From Pseudomonas quebecensis (lineage in GTDB: Bacteria > Pseudomonadota > Gammaproteobacteria > Pseudomonadales > Pseudomonadaceae), in assembly GCF_026410085.1 (NCBI RefSeq), contig NZ_CP112866.1, forward strand, positions 2,108,001 through 2,172,000: a stretch of DNA of 64,000 bases. Direction: 5' to 3'. Of this stretch, positions 51,919 through 61,289 are shown one piece after another. The position numbers and the translations under genes are program-made. How positions within the stretch are numbered: position 1 is the stretch's first letter; each line of letters begins with the position of its first letter. The notes under the pieces are model-generated. The model did not search any database, was not told where the DNA came from, and saw nothing but the letters and a program-made list of their open reading frames with translations.

Positions 51919-53613
51919 TCATTTCAGAGGCAGGCTCAACTCCATCAGCCAGAAGCCTCGCGCCTTGGCTGGCAACGCCGGCCCGAACAGGCCGCGCTGG
52001 TAATCCAGGTCCAGCTGCCAGTCGCGCCGGGACAGCGCCATGCCAAGGCTGGCGCCGCCCACGCGCTGGATGTCGGCGCCGTTTACGTACTGGCTCCAGC
52101 CCAGGTCGACGCCCAATCGGGGGCTGATATGCCATTGCTCGGCAAGCGGGCGTGGCAGGCTGAGGGTATTGCGCCACACCGCACCGTTGGCGGCGGCCAG
52201 TGTGCTCAGGCGAAAGCCGCGCACCGCGTAATGGTCGGTGACCAGCAGCTGCTCCAGGCCCGGCAGCGGGTCGGGGCTGTATTGCAGCGTCAATTGGCTG
52301 CTCCATAACCGCTCGATACGCTGGCTTTGACGCGTGTAGTCGATGTCGAGGCGGTACTTGCGAAACTGCGCGCGCGGCAGGCCCGGGGATGGGTGCTGGC
52401 TGTCCCGGTCGGCGCCCAGCCCACGAAGGCCCTGGGCGTAGCTGAGTGTGCCGTTCCAGATGCCGTCGGAGATCCTCAGCAGGTTGAGGCTGGCTTCGGC
52501 CACCGTGAGGCTTGGGCTCTGAATCGCCAGGAAGGTGTCGGCAATATAGCTGCGTGAACGTTTGGTACTCAGGCGCAGGTTGCCGTTCAGCAGGGTGCGC
52601 TGGTCGCGCCACAACAGGCGGTTGAGGCCCACGCCATACTGATTGACCTGACCGTTGGCCCTGATGGTCTGACTGGGCAGTTCGATGCCGTACCGGTAAT
52701 GCGCCTGGCTGGCAGTCAGGGCCAGGGTCCAGTACCCGTAGGGCAGCGAATAGTAGATGCCCTCGGAGCGGCTGTAACGGGTGCTGCCGGCCAGGGAGGT
52801 GCTGGCGCTGAGGTTGATGAAATCATTCAGGCCCAGCGGGCTGTCGTAGGCGAGGTTGAACACGCCCGTGTGCCGCCCGGTGGTGTCGGCGCCCCGGTTG
52901 TTGTACCGCGCAATGCTGCTCAGGCGCGATGCAACGCTGCGCGGATGCACCCGCAGATGGGAGCCGCCGGGCTCGGTGCCGGGCAATACCTGCACCGTCA
53001 GGTCGAGTGAGCGCAGGCGGTTCAACTGGTCGAGGCCCTGCTCCAGGTCGCGCAGTTGCAGCGGTTGGCCCAGCATCCCGGGAAACGCACCGCGCAGCGA
53101 CACGGGCAGGCTCGGGTCGGCCAGCTCGATGCTCTCGACAAAGCCTTGTTCGATGACGATATCCAAGGGTTGGCCATCTTCGGGCGCCTGCCGCAAGTAC
53201 GGCCGGCTGGCGATAAAGCCCGCGTCGACATACAGCGCGGTCAATGCCGCGAGCAGTTGGTTTATCTGCGTAGCGCTCATGCAGACGGTGAGGTGTGACT
53301 GCAGCAGGCTGCGCACGCGCGCAGGGTCCAACAGGGAATTGCCCGTCAGGCTCAGCCCGCTCGTGTGCCAGCAGGGCTCGTCGGTGACGGGCGACGGTGC
53401 GGAGGGGCTTGCCGGCGCCGGTGGTTCGCGTTCGAGCTGGCGCAAGCGTTGCTCGCGTTCCAGATGTTCACGGGTTCGGCGTTCGAATTCCTGTGTGCGC
53501 AGCTCAACCGGGTTGGCCTGCACGGTAGCGGCCAGACCGGGCGTGGCGGCACTCGACGCAATGGACAGGGCCGTGAGCAGGCAGGCGCGAATATCGAGCG
53601 GGAAGGGACGCAT
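51919..53613 (-). CDS. TpsB outer-membrane transporter (ShlB/FhaC/HecB family)
   Basis: 564 residues with a signal peptide (cut after GLAATV). A Glu/Arg-rich linker helix (about 38-63) leads to two POTRA domains (CWHTSGLSLTGNSLLDPARVRSLLQSHL... and VESIELADPSLPVSLRG...). The barrel follows, with the signature VTDHYAVRGFRLSTLAAANGAVWRNTLSLPR (VRGF motif on the conserved loop). It recognises the TPS domain of the exoprotein and passes it through the outer membrane. The stop lies 29 bases before the exoprotein start; the pair is an operon. Confidence 0.93.
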   Translation of the reverse strand: MRPFPLDIRACLLTALSIASSAATPGLAATVQANPVELRTQEFERRTREHLEREQRLRQLEREPPAPASPSAPSPVTDEPCWHTSGLSLTGNSLLDPARVRSLLQSHLTVCMSATQINQLLAALTALYVDAGFIASRPYLRQAPEDGQPLDIVIEQGFVESIELADPSLPVSLRGAFPGMLGQPLQLRDLEQGLDQLNRLRSLDLTVQVLPGTEPGGSHLRVHPRSVASRLSSIARYNNRGADTTGRHTGVFNLAYDSPLGLNDFINLSASTSLAGSTRYSRSEGIYYSLPYGYWTLALTASQAHYRYGIELPSQTIRANGQVNQYGVGLNRLLWRDQRTLLNGNLRLSTKRSRSYIADTFLAIQSPSLTVAEASLNLLRISDGIWNGTLSYAQGLRGLGADRDSQHPSPGLPRAQFRKYRLDIDYTRQSQRIERLWSSQLTLQYSPDPLPGLEQLLVTDHYAVRGFRLSTLAAANGAVWRNTLSLPRPLAEQWHISPRLGVDLGWSQYVNGADIQRVGGASLGMALSRRDWQLDLDYQRGLFGPALPAKARGFWLMELSLPLK

Positions 53614-53824
53614 GAGCAGGGGTCCTGTCGAATGCTTTCAACGCGAAGTTTAAAGTCGTTTTCCCCTGTAAATGCTGAGTTGTACGTCTGAAAATTGTGT
53701 GGGAATCGAACTACTCAAGTAGGACCCTGTCGTTTTTTTTGTAGGTTTCTGACCGAGTGAACAGCGTTAGACACAGCGACGCCAATCCCCGTAGACTGCG
53801 GCTTTCGAGCCTCATAGGTGTCTT

Positions 53825-54850
53825 ATGGAGTTTCTTGCCGAGTACGCAAGTTTTCTAGCTAAAACCGTCACCCTGGTGGTCGCCATTCTGGTGGTGCTGA
53901 TCAGCTTCGCGGCGCTGCGCAGCAAAGGTCGGCGCAAGTCCGCCGGCCAATTGCAGGTCAGCAAACTCAACGATTTCTACAAAGGCCTGCGCGAACGTCT
54001 GGAGTCGAGCCTGCTCGACAAGGACCAGCTCAAGGCCCTGCGCAAATCCGAGGGCAAGGCTGAGAAAAAGAAGGGCAAGCAAAAAGCCGAAGCTAAACCA
54101 CGCGTGTTCGTGCTGGATTTCGACGGTGACATCAAGGCTTCGGCCACCGAAAGCCTGCGCCATGAAATCACCGCACTCCTGAGCCTGGCCACGCCCAAGG
54201 ACGAAGTGGTGCTACGCCTGGAAAGCGGCGGCGGTATGGTGCACAGCTATGGCCTGGCCTCGTCGCAACTGGCGCGTATCCGCCAGGCCGGCGTGCCGTT
54301 GACGGTGTGCATCGACAAGGTGGCGGCCAGCGGCGGCTACATGATGGCGTGCATCGGCGAGAAGATCATCAGCGCCCCGTTTGCCATCCTCGGCTCCATT
54401 GGCGTGGTGGCGCAGTTGCCCAACGTCAATCGCCTGCTCAAGAAGCACGATATCGACTTTGAAGTCCTCACCGCTGGTGAATACAAGCGCACCTTGACGG
54501 TGTTTGGCGAAAACACCGAGAAGGGCCGGGAGAAGTTCCAGGAGGATCTGGACATTACCCATCAACTGTTCAAGAACTTTGTCTCGCGTTATCGCCCGCA
54601 ACTGGCCATCGACGAAGTGGCGACCGGCGAAGTGTGGCTGGGTGTGGCTGCGTTGGATAAACAGCTGGTTGATGAACTGCAGACCAGCGATGAATACCTG
54701 GCGACGAAGGCGAAGACGGCCGAGGTGTTTCATTTGCACTATGCCGAGCGCAAGAGTTTGCAGGAGCGCGTGGGGTTGGCGGCGAGCGGGTCGGTGGATC
54801 GAGTGTTGTTGACGTGGTGGAGTCGGTTGACTCAGCAGCGCTTTTGGTAA
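53825..54850 (+). CDS. sohB: SohB family serine protease (S49)
   Basis: 341 residues. An N-terminal membrane helix (about 10-30), a charged linker and the S49 domain follow. The Lys/Ser dyad of the family is visible: Ser in VAASGGYMMACIGEKIISAPFAILGSIG and Lys in EYKRTLTVFGENTEKGREKF. SohB/SppA proteases clip signal peptides or other membrane peptides from the periplasmic face; SohB is also known as a multicopy suppressor of DegP loss. Single gene with its own upstream region. Confidence 0.93.
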   Translation: MEFLAEYASFLAKTVTLVVAILVVLISFAALRSKGRRKSAGQLQVSKLNDFYKGLRERLESSLLDKDQLKALRKSEGKAEKKKGKQKAEAKPRVFVLDFDGDIKASATESLRHEITALLSLATPKDEVVLRLESGGGMVHSYGLASSQLARIRQAGVPLTVCIDKVAASGGYMMACIGEKIISAPFAILGSIGVVAQLPNVNRLLKKHDIDFEVLTAGEYKRTLTVFGENTEKGREKFQEDLDITHQLFKNFVSRYRPQLAIDEVATGEVWLGVAALDKQLVDELQTSDEYLATKAKTAEVFHLHYAERKSLQERVGLAASGSVDRVLLTWWSRLTQQRFW

Positions 54851-55231
54851 ACCTGGATTCAGAATGCAGTGTGATTGTGGGCGTGGGTCTGTGCACACAT
54901 CTTAAGGCTGATAAATAACTGTGTGGAGCGGGCTTGCTGTGGTGAGCGATCGGGGGCAAGCCCCTCCCACCTGGTTTATGTGTCAGGTACAGGTTTTGTA
55001 ATGGTTTTGTGTTGTGGGAAAGTCGCGTTTCGAATGTAGGATTTAAGTCCTTTTCTGATCACAGGACTTGCATGAATACCCTCTCGGAGCCCCCCAGTCG
55101 TCTCTCCCCAAGGCGCTTGTTGCTGCCGTTCCCGCTGAAACATCCCGTTTTTCGATTGCTAACCTTGTCCCGGTCTTCTGACCGCGTCTTGCCGTGTCCG
55201 GCATTCTGAATTCAACCAGGAGACTTCATAA
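54851..55231. other. 381-base gap between sohB and the TerC gene
   Basis: It holds a degraded REP pair (54919-54971, with CGGGGGCAAGCCCCTCCCAC in the right half) and a 45-codon open frame (55072-55209, MNTLSEPPSRLSP...) that ends 22 bases before the TerC start. The frame has no recognisable family; a leader peptide is possible but not shown. No riboswitch fold could be confirmed by eye. Confidence 0.4.
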
Positions 55232-56800
55232 ATGGAATGGTTAGCGGATCCAACGGCCTGGCTCGGCTTGTTGACCTTGATTGTGCTGGAACTGGTGCTG
55301 GGTATCGACAACCTGGTGTTTATCGCGATCCTGGCGGATAAGCTCCCGCCCGAGCAGCGCGACCGTGCGCGGTTGATCGGTTTGTCTCTGGCGTTGCTGA
55401 TGCGCCTGGGCCTGCTGGCGAGTATTTCCTGGTTGGTAACGCTCACCCAGCCGCTGTTTGAGGTCTTTGACAAGGCTTTCTCGGGGCGCGATCTGATCAT
55501 GCTGTTCGGCGGTGTGTTCCTGCTGTTCAAGGCGACCATGGAATTGCATGAGCGTCTGGAGGGCCATGTGGCACAGCGTTCGGGCAATGCGGCTTATGCG
55601 CTGTTCTGGCCCATCGTGGCGCAGATCGTGGTGCTCGATGCGGTGTTTTCCCTGGATGCGGTGATTACCGCCGTGGGCATGGTGGACGAGCTGGCGGTGA
55701 TGATGATCGCCGTGATCATTTCCATCGGCCTGATGATTGTCGCGAGCAAACCGTTGACGCGCTTCGTGAATGCCCACCCCACGGTGATCATGCTGTGTCT
55801 GGGCTTTCTGATGATGATCGGCTTCGCCCTGACCGCCGAAGGCCTGGGCTTTCATATTCCGAAGGGCTACCTGTATGCGGCCATCGGCTTCTCGATTCTG
55901 ATCGAAGTGTTCAACCAGATTGCCCGCGCCCGTCGCAGGAAATCGGCGCAGGGCGTGCTGCCGATGCGTGAGCGCACCGCCCATGCGGTCATGCGCCTGT
56001 TGGGCGGCCGCAGCTTGGCGGTGGAAGAGGTCGGTGAAGAGGTTGCCGATCTGCTGGGCGAACCGGACGCGGCGCAAGGTCCGCTGTTCCACCGACGCGA
56101 GCGGGTCATGATCAGCGGCGTACTGCAATTGGCCGAGCGACCGATCCGCACGCTGATGACACCGCGGGCCAAGGTCGACTTCATCGATCTGTCGGACGAT
56201 CGCGACACTATTCGCCTGAAACTGATGCATTCGTCCTATTCCCGGCTGCCGTTGATCCGTAACGGTGCCATTGATGAGCCATTAGGCTTTGTGCACAAGA
56301 AGGAACTGCTCAAGGAATGCCTGGCTGGTAACGAGCCGAACCTTGAGCACCTGGCGCGCCGGGCGATCAATCTGTTGGAGAGTTTTTCGATCCTCAATGC
56401 ATTGGAGCAGATGCGCCAGGAGTCGACCCACATCGCGTTTGTGATCAACGAATTCGGTGATTTTATCGGCGTACTGAGCATGACCGACATTCTTGAGTCG
56501 ATCGCAGGCGAACTGCCGGATGCCAGCGAAATTGAAGGCCCGGACATTGTTGAAGAAGGCGCGGGCTTTCGCGTCAACGGCGCGCTGAATCTGCAGCACG
56601 TGCGCCAACGCATCGGCTTCAACGCCATCGCTACCCAGGATTACCAGACCTTGGCGGGATTGGTGATGAGCCTGCTCGATCGTCTGCCCGTGGTGGGCGA
56701 CCGGCTGGAGCATGAGGGTTGGCGTTTGACGGTGGTCGCGGTAGAAGAGCGGCGGGTGACGCAAGTGGTTTTGCAACCTTGCGACGTGAATAGTGTTTGA
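55232..56800 (+). CDS. TerC-family membrane protein with CBS pair and CorC/HlyC domain
   Basis: 522 residues. Seven hydrophobic segments in 1-240 form the TerC unit, with [11 protein letters not shown] and [15 protein letters not shown], the acidic membrane motifs that bind metal or protons. Then two CBS domains (about 300-430: [48 protein letters not shown]) and a CorC_HlyC domain to the end. The layout matches E. coli YegH/YoaE. TerC proteins export Mn or handle tellurite and calcium stress; the ion is not known here. The 3' end overlaps the thioredoxin-like gene on the other strand by 170 bases. Confidence 0.9.
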   Translation: MEWLADPTAWLGLLTLIVLELVLGIDNLVFIAILADKLPPEQRDRARLIGLSLALLMRLGLLASISWLVTLTQPLFEVFDKAFSGRDLIMLFGGVFLLFKATMELHERLEGHVAQRSGNAAYALFWPIVAQIVVLDAVFSLDAVITAVGMVDELAVMMIAVIISIGLMIVASKPLTRFVNAHPTVIMLCLGFLMMIGFALTAEGLGFHIPKGYLYAAIGFSILIEVFNQIARARRRKSAQGVLPMRERTAHAVMRLLGGRSLAVEEVGEEVADLLGEPDAAQGPLFHRRERVMISGVLQLAERPIRTLMTPRAKVDFIDLSDDRDTIRLKLMHSSYSRLPLIRNGAIDEPLGFVHKKELLKECLAGNEPNLEHLARRAINLLESFSILNALEQMRQESTHIAFVINEFGDFIGVLSMTDILESIAGELPDASEIEGPDIVEEGAGFRVNGALNLQHVRQRIGFNAIATQDYQTLAGLVMSLLDRLPVVGDRLEHEGWRLTVVAVEERRVTQVVLQPCDVNSV

Positions 56801-57110
56801 AGGTGCTGCGCACGACACGGAGTTGCTTGGTCTCGGGCCCGAAGCCCTTGAGTTTCTCCATCAAGGTGCCGCGCATATAAATCAGTAACGTCGGGGTACC
56901 CGTCACGTCAGGGTGCCTCGGCGTCTTCGCGCAATCCACCACCAGGCTGCGCACGCGCGGGTACTGTCGGGCAATTCGGTCAAACAGCGGCCCGGCCGTT
57001 ACGCAGGCTGGGCAATGCTCAGAGACAAACAAAATGAATACCGGACGCTTGGTGTTCAAGATCCGTTGATATTCCTGGGCGTTGGCAATCGTTGCGGTGG
57101 CATACCCCAT
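56631..57110 (-). CDS. Thioredoxin-family protein with antisense C-terminal extension
   Basis: 159 residues from ATG 57110, preceded by a strong Shine-Dalgarno (CCAGGAGGTT). Residues 1-110 form a thioredoxin fold with CPAC ([17 protein letters not shown]) and the cis-Pro in [13 protein letters not shown]. The natural family end appears to be near [13 protein letters not shown]. From there about 50 residues, Pro- and Arg-rich ([14 protein letters not shown]...), are read antisense through the TerC gene end, so a stop codon was probably lost. No signal peptide. Confidence 0.78.
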   Translation of the reverse strand: MGYATATIANAQEYQRILNTKRPVFILFVSEHCPACVTAGPLFDRIARQYPRVRSLVVDCAKTPRHPDVTGTPTLLIYMRGTLMEKLKGFGPETKQLRVVRSTFKHYSRRKVAKPLASPAALLPRPPSNANPHAPAGRPPRADDRAGSSPIPPRSGNPG

Positions 57111-57184
57111 GGCGTGAACCTCCTGGATAGAGCTGGTTTTCACCAACGCTAAGCCGGGCCCGCGCCTGCGTCTACTGTCAACCT

Positions 57185-57436
57185 TTACAGGTCAGCCTCC
57201 CGTTCCGCGCGTTCGCGCGCCTTGCGCGCCTGGTTCGCGCACTTGCGGTATTCCTCATTGTCGCGAGACGCCTTGGCGCGGCGATAGTCGTGATGGTTCT
57301 GGCTGCTGTAATTGGCATCGAAGGACTCCTTGAGCCTCGCCAACTCCTCCTTGCACGCGCGACGGTCCTCGCTGCCCAGTGCATGCCCGGCAAACATCGC
57401 AAAAACCACTAACCCGACAACACTCGTCTTCATCAT
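57185..57436 (-). CDS. Small periplasmic hypothetical protein
   Basis: 83 residues from ATG 57436. Signal peptide to about 21 (MMKTSVVGLVVFAMFAGHALG), then a charged helical mature part with two Cys (RRACKEELARL and YRKCANQARK) that may form a disulfide. Length and content do not match a named family that I recognise. It lies 75 bases upstream of the thioredoxin-like gene on the same strand, so a link to disulfide chemistry is possible but unproven. Confidence 0.65.
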   Translation of the reverse strand: MMKTSVVGLVVFAMFAGHALGSEDRRACKEELARLKESFDANYSSQNHHDYRRAKASRDNEEYRKCANQARKARERAEREADL

Positions 57437-57675
57437 CGCCCCCGCACCCCGCCTCCAAAAAACCAAAACAACACGCCGCGCCTGACCCTGAAAGCCTAGC
57501 TCCCCCTCTCGATATTTCCACGCTGCCACCGCCCCCAATTGAGGCGTTATCACCCAACCTGTGGCCGCAGGTAGCACCTTAGCAGCCGATACTGGCTCTT
57601 AGCAGTATTTCACAAAAGCCTATCTCACTGATCTAAAAGGTATTTCCCACCAGCATATTTTTCCGCGTCTACGTA

Positions 57676-57691
57676 TGGCACACTTTCTGCT
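57676..57691 (+). promoter_or_regulatory. Sigma-54-type promoter before the ABC transporter operon
   Basis: TGGCAC-ACTTT-CTGCT matches TGGCAC-N5-TTGCW with one mismatch; GG and GC elements are ten bases apart, as needed for RpoN. It lies 66 bases before the start of the binding-protein gene at 57757. No enhancer-binding site was identified. Confidence 0.55.
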
Positions 57692-57716
57692 GTCTATTCC
57701 GTTGTTACAAACTAAG

Positions 57717-57732
57717 TTCCGGTATAGCGGAA
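57717..57732 (+). promoter_or_regulatory. Inverted repeat TTCCG-N6-CGGAA, possible IclR-type operator
   Basis: TTCCG-GTATAG-CGGAA, just downstream of the predicted start of transcription and 24 bases before ATG 57757. IclR-family regulators of sugar and amino-acid genes often bind TTCCG/CGGAA-type palindromes, and an IclR gene is in this operon. Confidence 0.45.
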
Positions 57733-57756
57733 TACACAACCCCTGGAGTGCTTGTC

Positions 57757-58605
57757 ATGCATCACCGACCTTCCGTGTTCAAAGCGTGTGTTTTTCTCTT
57801 CGCCGCATCGGCTTCCCTCGCCAGCGTTGCGCAGGCGGCGGGCAGCAAGCTCGATGATGTGCTCAAACGTGGGCATCTGATCGTGGGTACAGGCAGTACC
57901 AATGCGCCGTGGCACTTCCAGGGAGCGGATGGCAAGTTGCAAGGGTTCGATATCGATATCGGCCGCATCGTGGCCAAGGGGCTGTTCAACGACCCAAGCA
58001 AGGTCGAGTTCGTGGTGCAGTCGTCCGACGCGCGAATTCCCAACCTGCTGACCGACAAGGTCGACATGAGCTGCCAGTTCATCACCGTCACCGCCAGCCG
58101 CGCGCAGCAGGTGGCGTTTACCTTGCCTTACTACCGCGAAGGCGTGGGCCTGCTGCTGCCGAACAACAGCAAGTACAAGGAAATCGACGACCTGCAGGCC
58201 GCGGGCGATGGCGTGACCGTGGCCGTGCTGCAGAACGTGTACGCCGAAGAGTTGGTGCACCAGGCGCTGCCCAAGGCCAAGGTCGATCAGTACGACAGCG
58301 TTGACCTGATGTACCAGGCCGTGAACTCCGGCCGCGCCGATGCCGCCGCCACCGATCAGTCCTCGGTCAAATACCTGATGGTGCAGAACCCCGGCCGCTA
58401 CCGCAGCCCGGCCTACGCCTGGAGCCCGCAGACCTACGCCTGCGCGGTCAAGCGCGGCGATCAGGACTGGCTGAACTTCGTCAACACGGCGCTGCATGAA
58501 GCCATGACCGGCGTGGAGTTCCCCACCTACAAAGCGTCCTTCAAGCAATGGTTTGGCGTGGACCTGCCGGAGCCGGCGATTGGCTTCCCTGTCGAGTTCA
58601 AGTGA
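57757..58605 (+). CDS. Amino-acid ABC transporter periplasmic binding protein
   Basis: 282 residues from ATG 57757 (CTGGAG precedes). Signal peptide cut near AQAA. Family 3 solute-binding domain: LIVGTGSTNAPWHFQGADGKLQGFDIDIGRIVAKGLF is the usual N-lobe entry, and the C-lobe follows. Binds a polar amino acid or related compound; the operon context with D-amino-acid-type enzymes suggests an unusual substrate (inference). It is followed by a stable hairpin and two permeases. Confidence 0.9.
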   Translation: MHHRPSVFKACVFLFAASASLASVAQAAGSKLDDVLKRGHLIVGTGSTNAPWHFQGADGKLQGFDIDIGRIVAKGLFNDPSKVEFVVQSSDARIPNLLTDKVDMSCQFITVTASRAQQVAFTLPYYREGVGLLLPNNSKYKEIDDLQAAGDGVTVAVLQNVYAEELVHQALPKAKVDQYDSVDLMYQAVNSGRADAAATDQSSVKYLMVQNPGRYRSPAYAWSPQTYACAVKRGDQDWLNFVNTALHEAMTGVEFPTYKASFKQWFGVDLPEPAIGFPVEFK

Positions 58606-58617
58606 CGTGTAAAAACC

Positions 58618-58639
58618 GGGGCGCCAACACTGGCGCCCC
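58618..58639 (+). other. Perfect intra-operon hairpin
   Basis: GGGGCGCCA, loop ACAC, TGGCGCCCC: nine perfect pairs, 12 bases after the binding-protein stop and ahead of the first permease. No T-run follows. Such hairpins protect the binding-protein message or reduce expression of the permease, giving more binding protein than membrane parts. Confidence 0.7.
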
Positions 58640-58657
58640 TCTCAGGTAGCGTTGACC

Positions 58658-59320
58658 ATGAATTATCAGTTGAATTTTGCCGCCGTCTGGCGCGATTTCG
58701 ACACCTTGCTGGCGGGGCTCGGGTTGGGTCTGCAACTGGCATTGCTGTCGATCGCCATCGGCTGCGCGATCGGCCTGCTGATGGCGTTTGCCATGCTGTC
58801 CAGGCACCGCGCCTTGCGCATGCTGGCCTCGGTGTATGTGACGGTGGTGCGCAATACACCGATCCTGGTGTTGATCCTATTGATCTACTTTGCGTTGCCC
58901 AGCCTGGGCATTCGTCTGGACAAGATTCCTTCGTTCATCATCACCTTGTCGCTTTACGCCGGGGCGTACCTGACCGAAGTGTTCCGCGCCGGGCTGTTGA
59001 ATATTCCCAAGGGGCTGCGCGAAGCCGGCCTGGCCATCGGCCTGGGCGAGTGGCGCATTCGGGCCTATATCACCGTGCCGGTGATGCTGCGCAATGTGCT
59101 GCCGGCGCTGTCGAACAACTTTATCTCGCTGTTCAAGGACACCTCCCTGGCCGCTGCGATCGCCGTGCCGGAACTGACCTATTACGCCCGCAAGATCAAC
59201 GTCGAAAGCTACCGGGTGATTGAAACCTGGCTGGTCACGACCGCGCTCTACGTGGCCGCCTGTTACCTCATTGCCCTGTTGCTCCGCTACCTGGAACAAC
59301 GTCTGGCGATCCGTCGTTAA
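58658..59320 (+). CDS. Amino-acid ABC transporter permease 1
   Basis: 220 residues from ATG 58658. Five or so membrane helices and the polar amino-acid permease (HisM/HisQ type) signature: VVRNTPILVLILLIYFALP near residue 70 and the EAA loop EAGLAIGLGEWRIRAYITVPVML that docks on the ATPase. It forms the membrane pore with the second permease. Confidence 0.92.
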   Translation: MNYQLNFAAVWRDFDTLLAGLGLGLQLALLSIAIGCAIGLLMAFAMLSRHRALRMLASVYVTVVRNTPILVLILLIYFALPSLGIRLDKIPSFIITLSLYAGAYLTEVFRAGLLNIPKGLREAGLAIGLGEWRIRAYITVPVMLRNVLPALSNNFISLFKDTSLAAAIAVPELTYYARKINVESYRVIETWLVTTALYVAACYLIALLLRYLEQRLAIRR

Positions 59321-59332
59321 GGAGGGTTCCCC

Positions 59333-59995
59333 ATGTACGAATCTCCCAGCTGGTTGCATGCGTTGTGGATCGCCCGGGACACGCTCTGGGCGGGGTTTCA
59401 GGCCAGTGTCTATGTGTCGGCGCTGGCTATTATCTTTGGCACGCTGATCGGTATCGTCGCCGGGTTGATCCTGACCTACGGCAGGTTCTGGATGCGTGCA
59501 CCGTTTCGCCTGTATGTCGACCTGATCCGTGGCACCCCGGTGTTTGTGCTGGTGCTGGCGTGCTTCTACATGCTGCCGGCGCTCGGCTGGCAGATCAGCG
59601 CATTCCAGGCCGGTGCGGTCGGGCTTACGTTGTTCTGCGGCTCCCACGTGTCGGAAATCGTGCGCGGCGCATTGCAAGCCATTCCCCGTGGGCAACTCGA
59701 AGCGAGCAAGGCGATCGGTCTGACGTTCCGGCAGTCGCTCGGCTACGTGCTGTTGCCGCAGGCGTTGCGTCAGATCCTGCCGACCTGGGTCAATTCCTCC
59801 ACGGAAATCGTCAAAGCCTCGACCTTGCTGTCGGTAATCGGCGTGGCCGAATTGCTGCTCAGCACCCAACAAGTGATCGCACGCACCTTCATGACCCTGG
59901 AGTTCTACCTGTTCGCCGGGTTTCTGTTCTTTGTCATCAACTACGCCATCGAGTTATTCGGGCGCTACATTGAAAAGCGGGTGGCCTTGCCATGA
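59333..59995 (+). CDS. Amino-acid ABC transporter permease 2
   Basis: 220 residues, ATG after a strong Shine-Dalgarno (AAGGAGGG). Same family as the first permease: [24 protein letters not shown] and [23 protein letters not shown] (EAA loop). It follows permease 1 by 12 bases and overlaps the ATPase gene by four bases (ATGA). The two permeases differ in sequence, so the pore is a heterodimer. Confidence 0.92.
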   Translation: MYESPSWLHALWIARDTLWAGFQASVYVSALAIIFGTLIGIVAGLILTYGRFWMRAPFRLYVDLIRGTPVFVLVLACFYMLPALGWQISAFQAGAVGLTLFCGSHVSEIVRGALQAIPRGQLEASKAIGLTFRQSLGYVLLPQALRQILPTWVNSSTEIVKASTLLSVIGVAELLLSTQQVIARTFMTLEFYLFAGFLFFVINYAIELFGRYIEKRVALP

Positions 59996-60774
59996 ACCAA
60001 TCTCACACAACCGAACCGCTGCTGAACATTCGCGGCCTGCGCAAACAGTACGGCGAGGTCGAAGTGCTCAAGGGCGTCGACCTGTCGATGCAGCGCGGCA
60101 ATGTGGTGACGCTGATCGGCTCCAGCGGCTCAGGCAAGACCACACTGCTGCGTTGCGTCAATTTGCTGGAAGAGTTCCAGGGCGGCCAGATCACCCTGGA
60201 CGGCGAGTCGATTGGCTACAGCGACGTCGGTGGCAAACGCGTGCGTCACCCGGAGCGCGTGATCGCTCAGCATCGGGCGATGACGGGCATGGCGTTTCAG
60301 CAGTTCAACCTGTTTCCGCATTTGAGCGCGTTGCAGAACGTCACCCTGGGCTTACTGAAAGTTAAGAAAATGCCTAAGGACCAGGCGGTAGCGCTCGCGG
60401 AAAAATGGCTTGAGCGCGTAGGACTTCTAGAGCGGCGCAATCACTTTCCCGGCCAATTGTCCGGTGGCCAGCAACAGCGCGTGGCGATTGCCCGCGCCAT
60501 TGCGATGAACCCCAGCCTGATGCTGTTCGATGAAGTGACCTCGGCGTTGGACCCGGAACTGGTCGGCGAAGTGCTCAGTGTGATCAAGGGCCTTGCCGAA
60601 GAGGGCATGACCATGTTGCTGGTCACCCATGAAATGCGTTTCGCCTATGAAGTGTCCGACCAGATCGTATTTATGAACCAGGGGCGTATTGAGGAGCAGG
60701 GTTCGTCGAAGGATATCTTCGAACGTCCGCAATCGCCGCGCCTCGCGGAATTTTTGAAGAACATTCGTTTTTAA
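59992..60774 (+). CDS. Amino-acid ABC transporter ATP-binding protein
   Basis: 260 residues. Walker [15 protein letters not shown]-loop [16 protein letters not shown] signature [15 protein letters not shown], Walker [13 protein letters not shown] and H-loop TMLLVTHEM are all intact. It powers import through the two permeases. It starts inside the stop codon of permease 2. RidA follows after 16 bases, so the whole operon is likely one transcript. Confidence 0.95.
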   Translation: MNQSHTTEPLLNIRGLRKQYGEVEVLKGVDLSMQRGNVVTLIGSSGSGKTTLLRCVNLLEEFQGGQITLDGESIGYSDVGGKRVRHPERVIAQHRAMTGMAFQQFNLFPHLSALQNVTLGLLKVKKMPKDQAVALAEKWLERVGLLERRNHFPGQLSGGQQQRVAIARAIAMNPSLMLFDEVTSALDPELVGEVLSVIKGLAEEGMTMLLVTHEMRFAYEVSDQIVFMNQGRIEEQGSSKDIFERPQSPRLAEFLKNIRF

Positions 60775-60790
60775 TCAGGAGCACATCGTT

Positions 60791-61180
60791 ATGAGCATCA
60801 CTCGTTACGGAGCCGGCAGTACTGCCGGCGGTGGCCAGCCTCGTCCTTTCGCGCGTGCCGTGGAGGCGGATGGCTGGTTATACGTCTCAGGCCAGGTACC
60901 GGCGGTGGACGGCGAAATCATTACCGGCGGCATTGTCGAGCAAACCCACCAGACCTTGCGCAATGTGGTAGCGATTCTGGAAGAAGCCGGCTACGAATTG
61001 AAAGACGTGGTCCGGGTCGGCGTATGGCTGGAAGACCCACGGGACTTCTGGAGTTTCAACAAAGTCTTCGGCGAATATTTCACCCCTGAACACGCCCCTG
61101 CGCGGGCTTGCGTGCAAGCCAGCATGATGGTCGATTGCAAGGTCGAGATCGATTGCGTGGCCTACCGGAAAAAAGGCTAA
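60791..61180 (+). CDS. RidA family protein (Rid/YjgF)
   Basis: 129 residues. RidA motif: RPFARAVEADGWLYVSGQVPAVDGEI, QTHQTLRNVVAILEEAGYELKDVVRVGVWLED and ARACVQASMMVDCKVEIDCVAYR, with the conserved Arg in the active cleft. RidA hydrolyses reactive enamine/imine products of PLP enzymes. It fits beside the PLP enzyme gene at 62064, which would make such products. Confidence 0.93.
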   Translation: MSITRYGAGSTAGGGQPRPFARAVEADGWLYVSGQVPAVDGEIITGGIVEQTHQTLRNVVAILEEAGYELKDVVRVGVWLEDPRDFWSFNKVFGEYFTPEHAPARACVQASMMVDCKVEIDCVAYRKKG

Positions 61181-61213
61181 ATTGCCCGGATCGTGAGACC
61201 ACAACAGATCCAT

Positions 61214-61243
61214 TGTGGGAGGGGGACTTATCCCCCTTCCACA
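61214..61243. repeat. Divergent REP hairpin between ridA and the IclR gene
   Basis: TGTGGGAGGGGG, ACTTAT, CCCCCTTCCACA, an imperfect REP, 33 bases after the RidA stop. No T-run; it may stabilise the upstream transcript. Confidence 0.7.
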
Positions 61244-61289
61244 GGGCATTGTGCCGCACCCAACCACTTCGACCGGACCGAATACCGCC

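Larger units (their letters stand above)
57437..57756. other. 320-base upstream region of the amino-acid transport operon
   Basis: Holds the divergent upstream regions of the small periplasmic gene and the binding-protein gene. On the plus strand it contains a sigma-54-like promoter (57676) and a palindrome (57717), listed separately. I see no other gene. Confidence 0.55.

Noticed and set aside
51890..52612. N-terminal extension of the TpsA gene to 52612
   Set aside because: The extra residues are a shadow of the TpsB gene; the signal peptide begins after ATG 51889.
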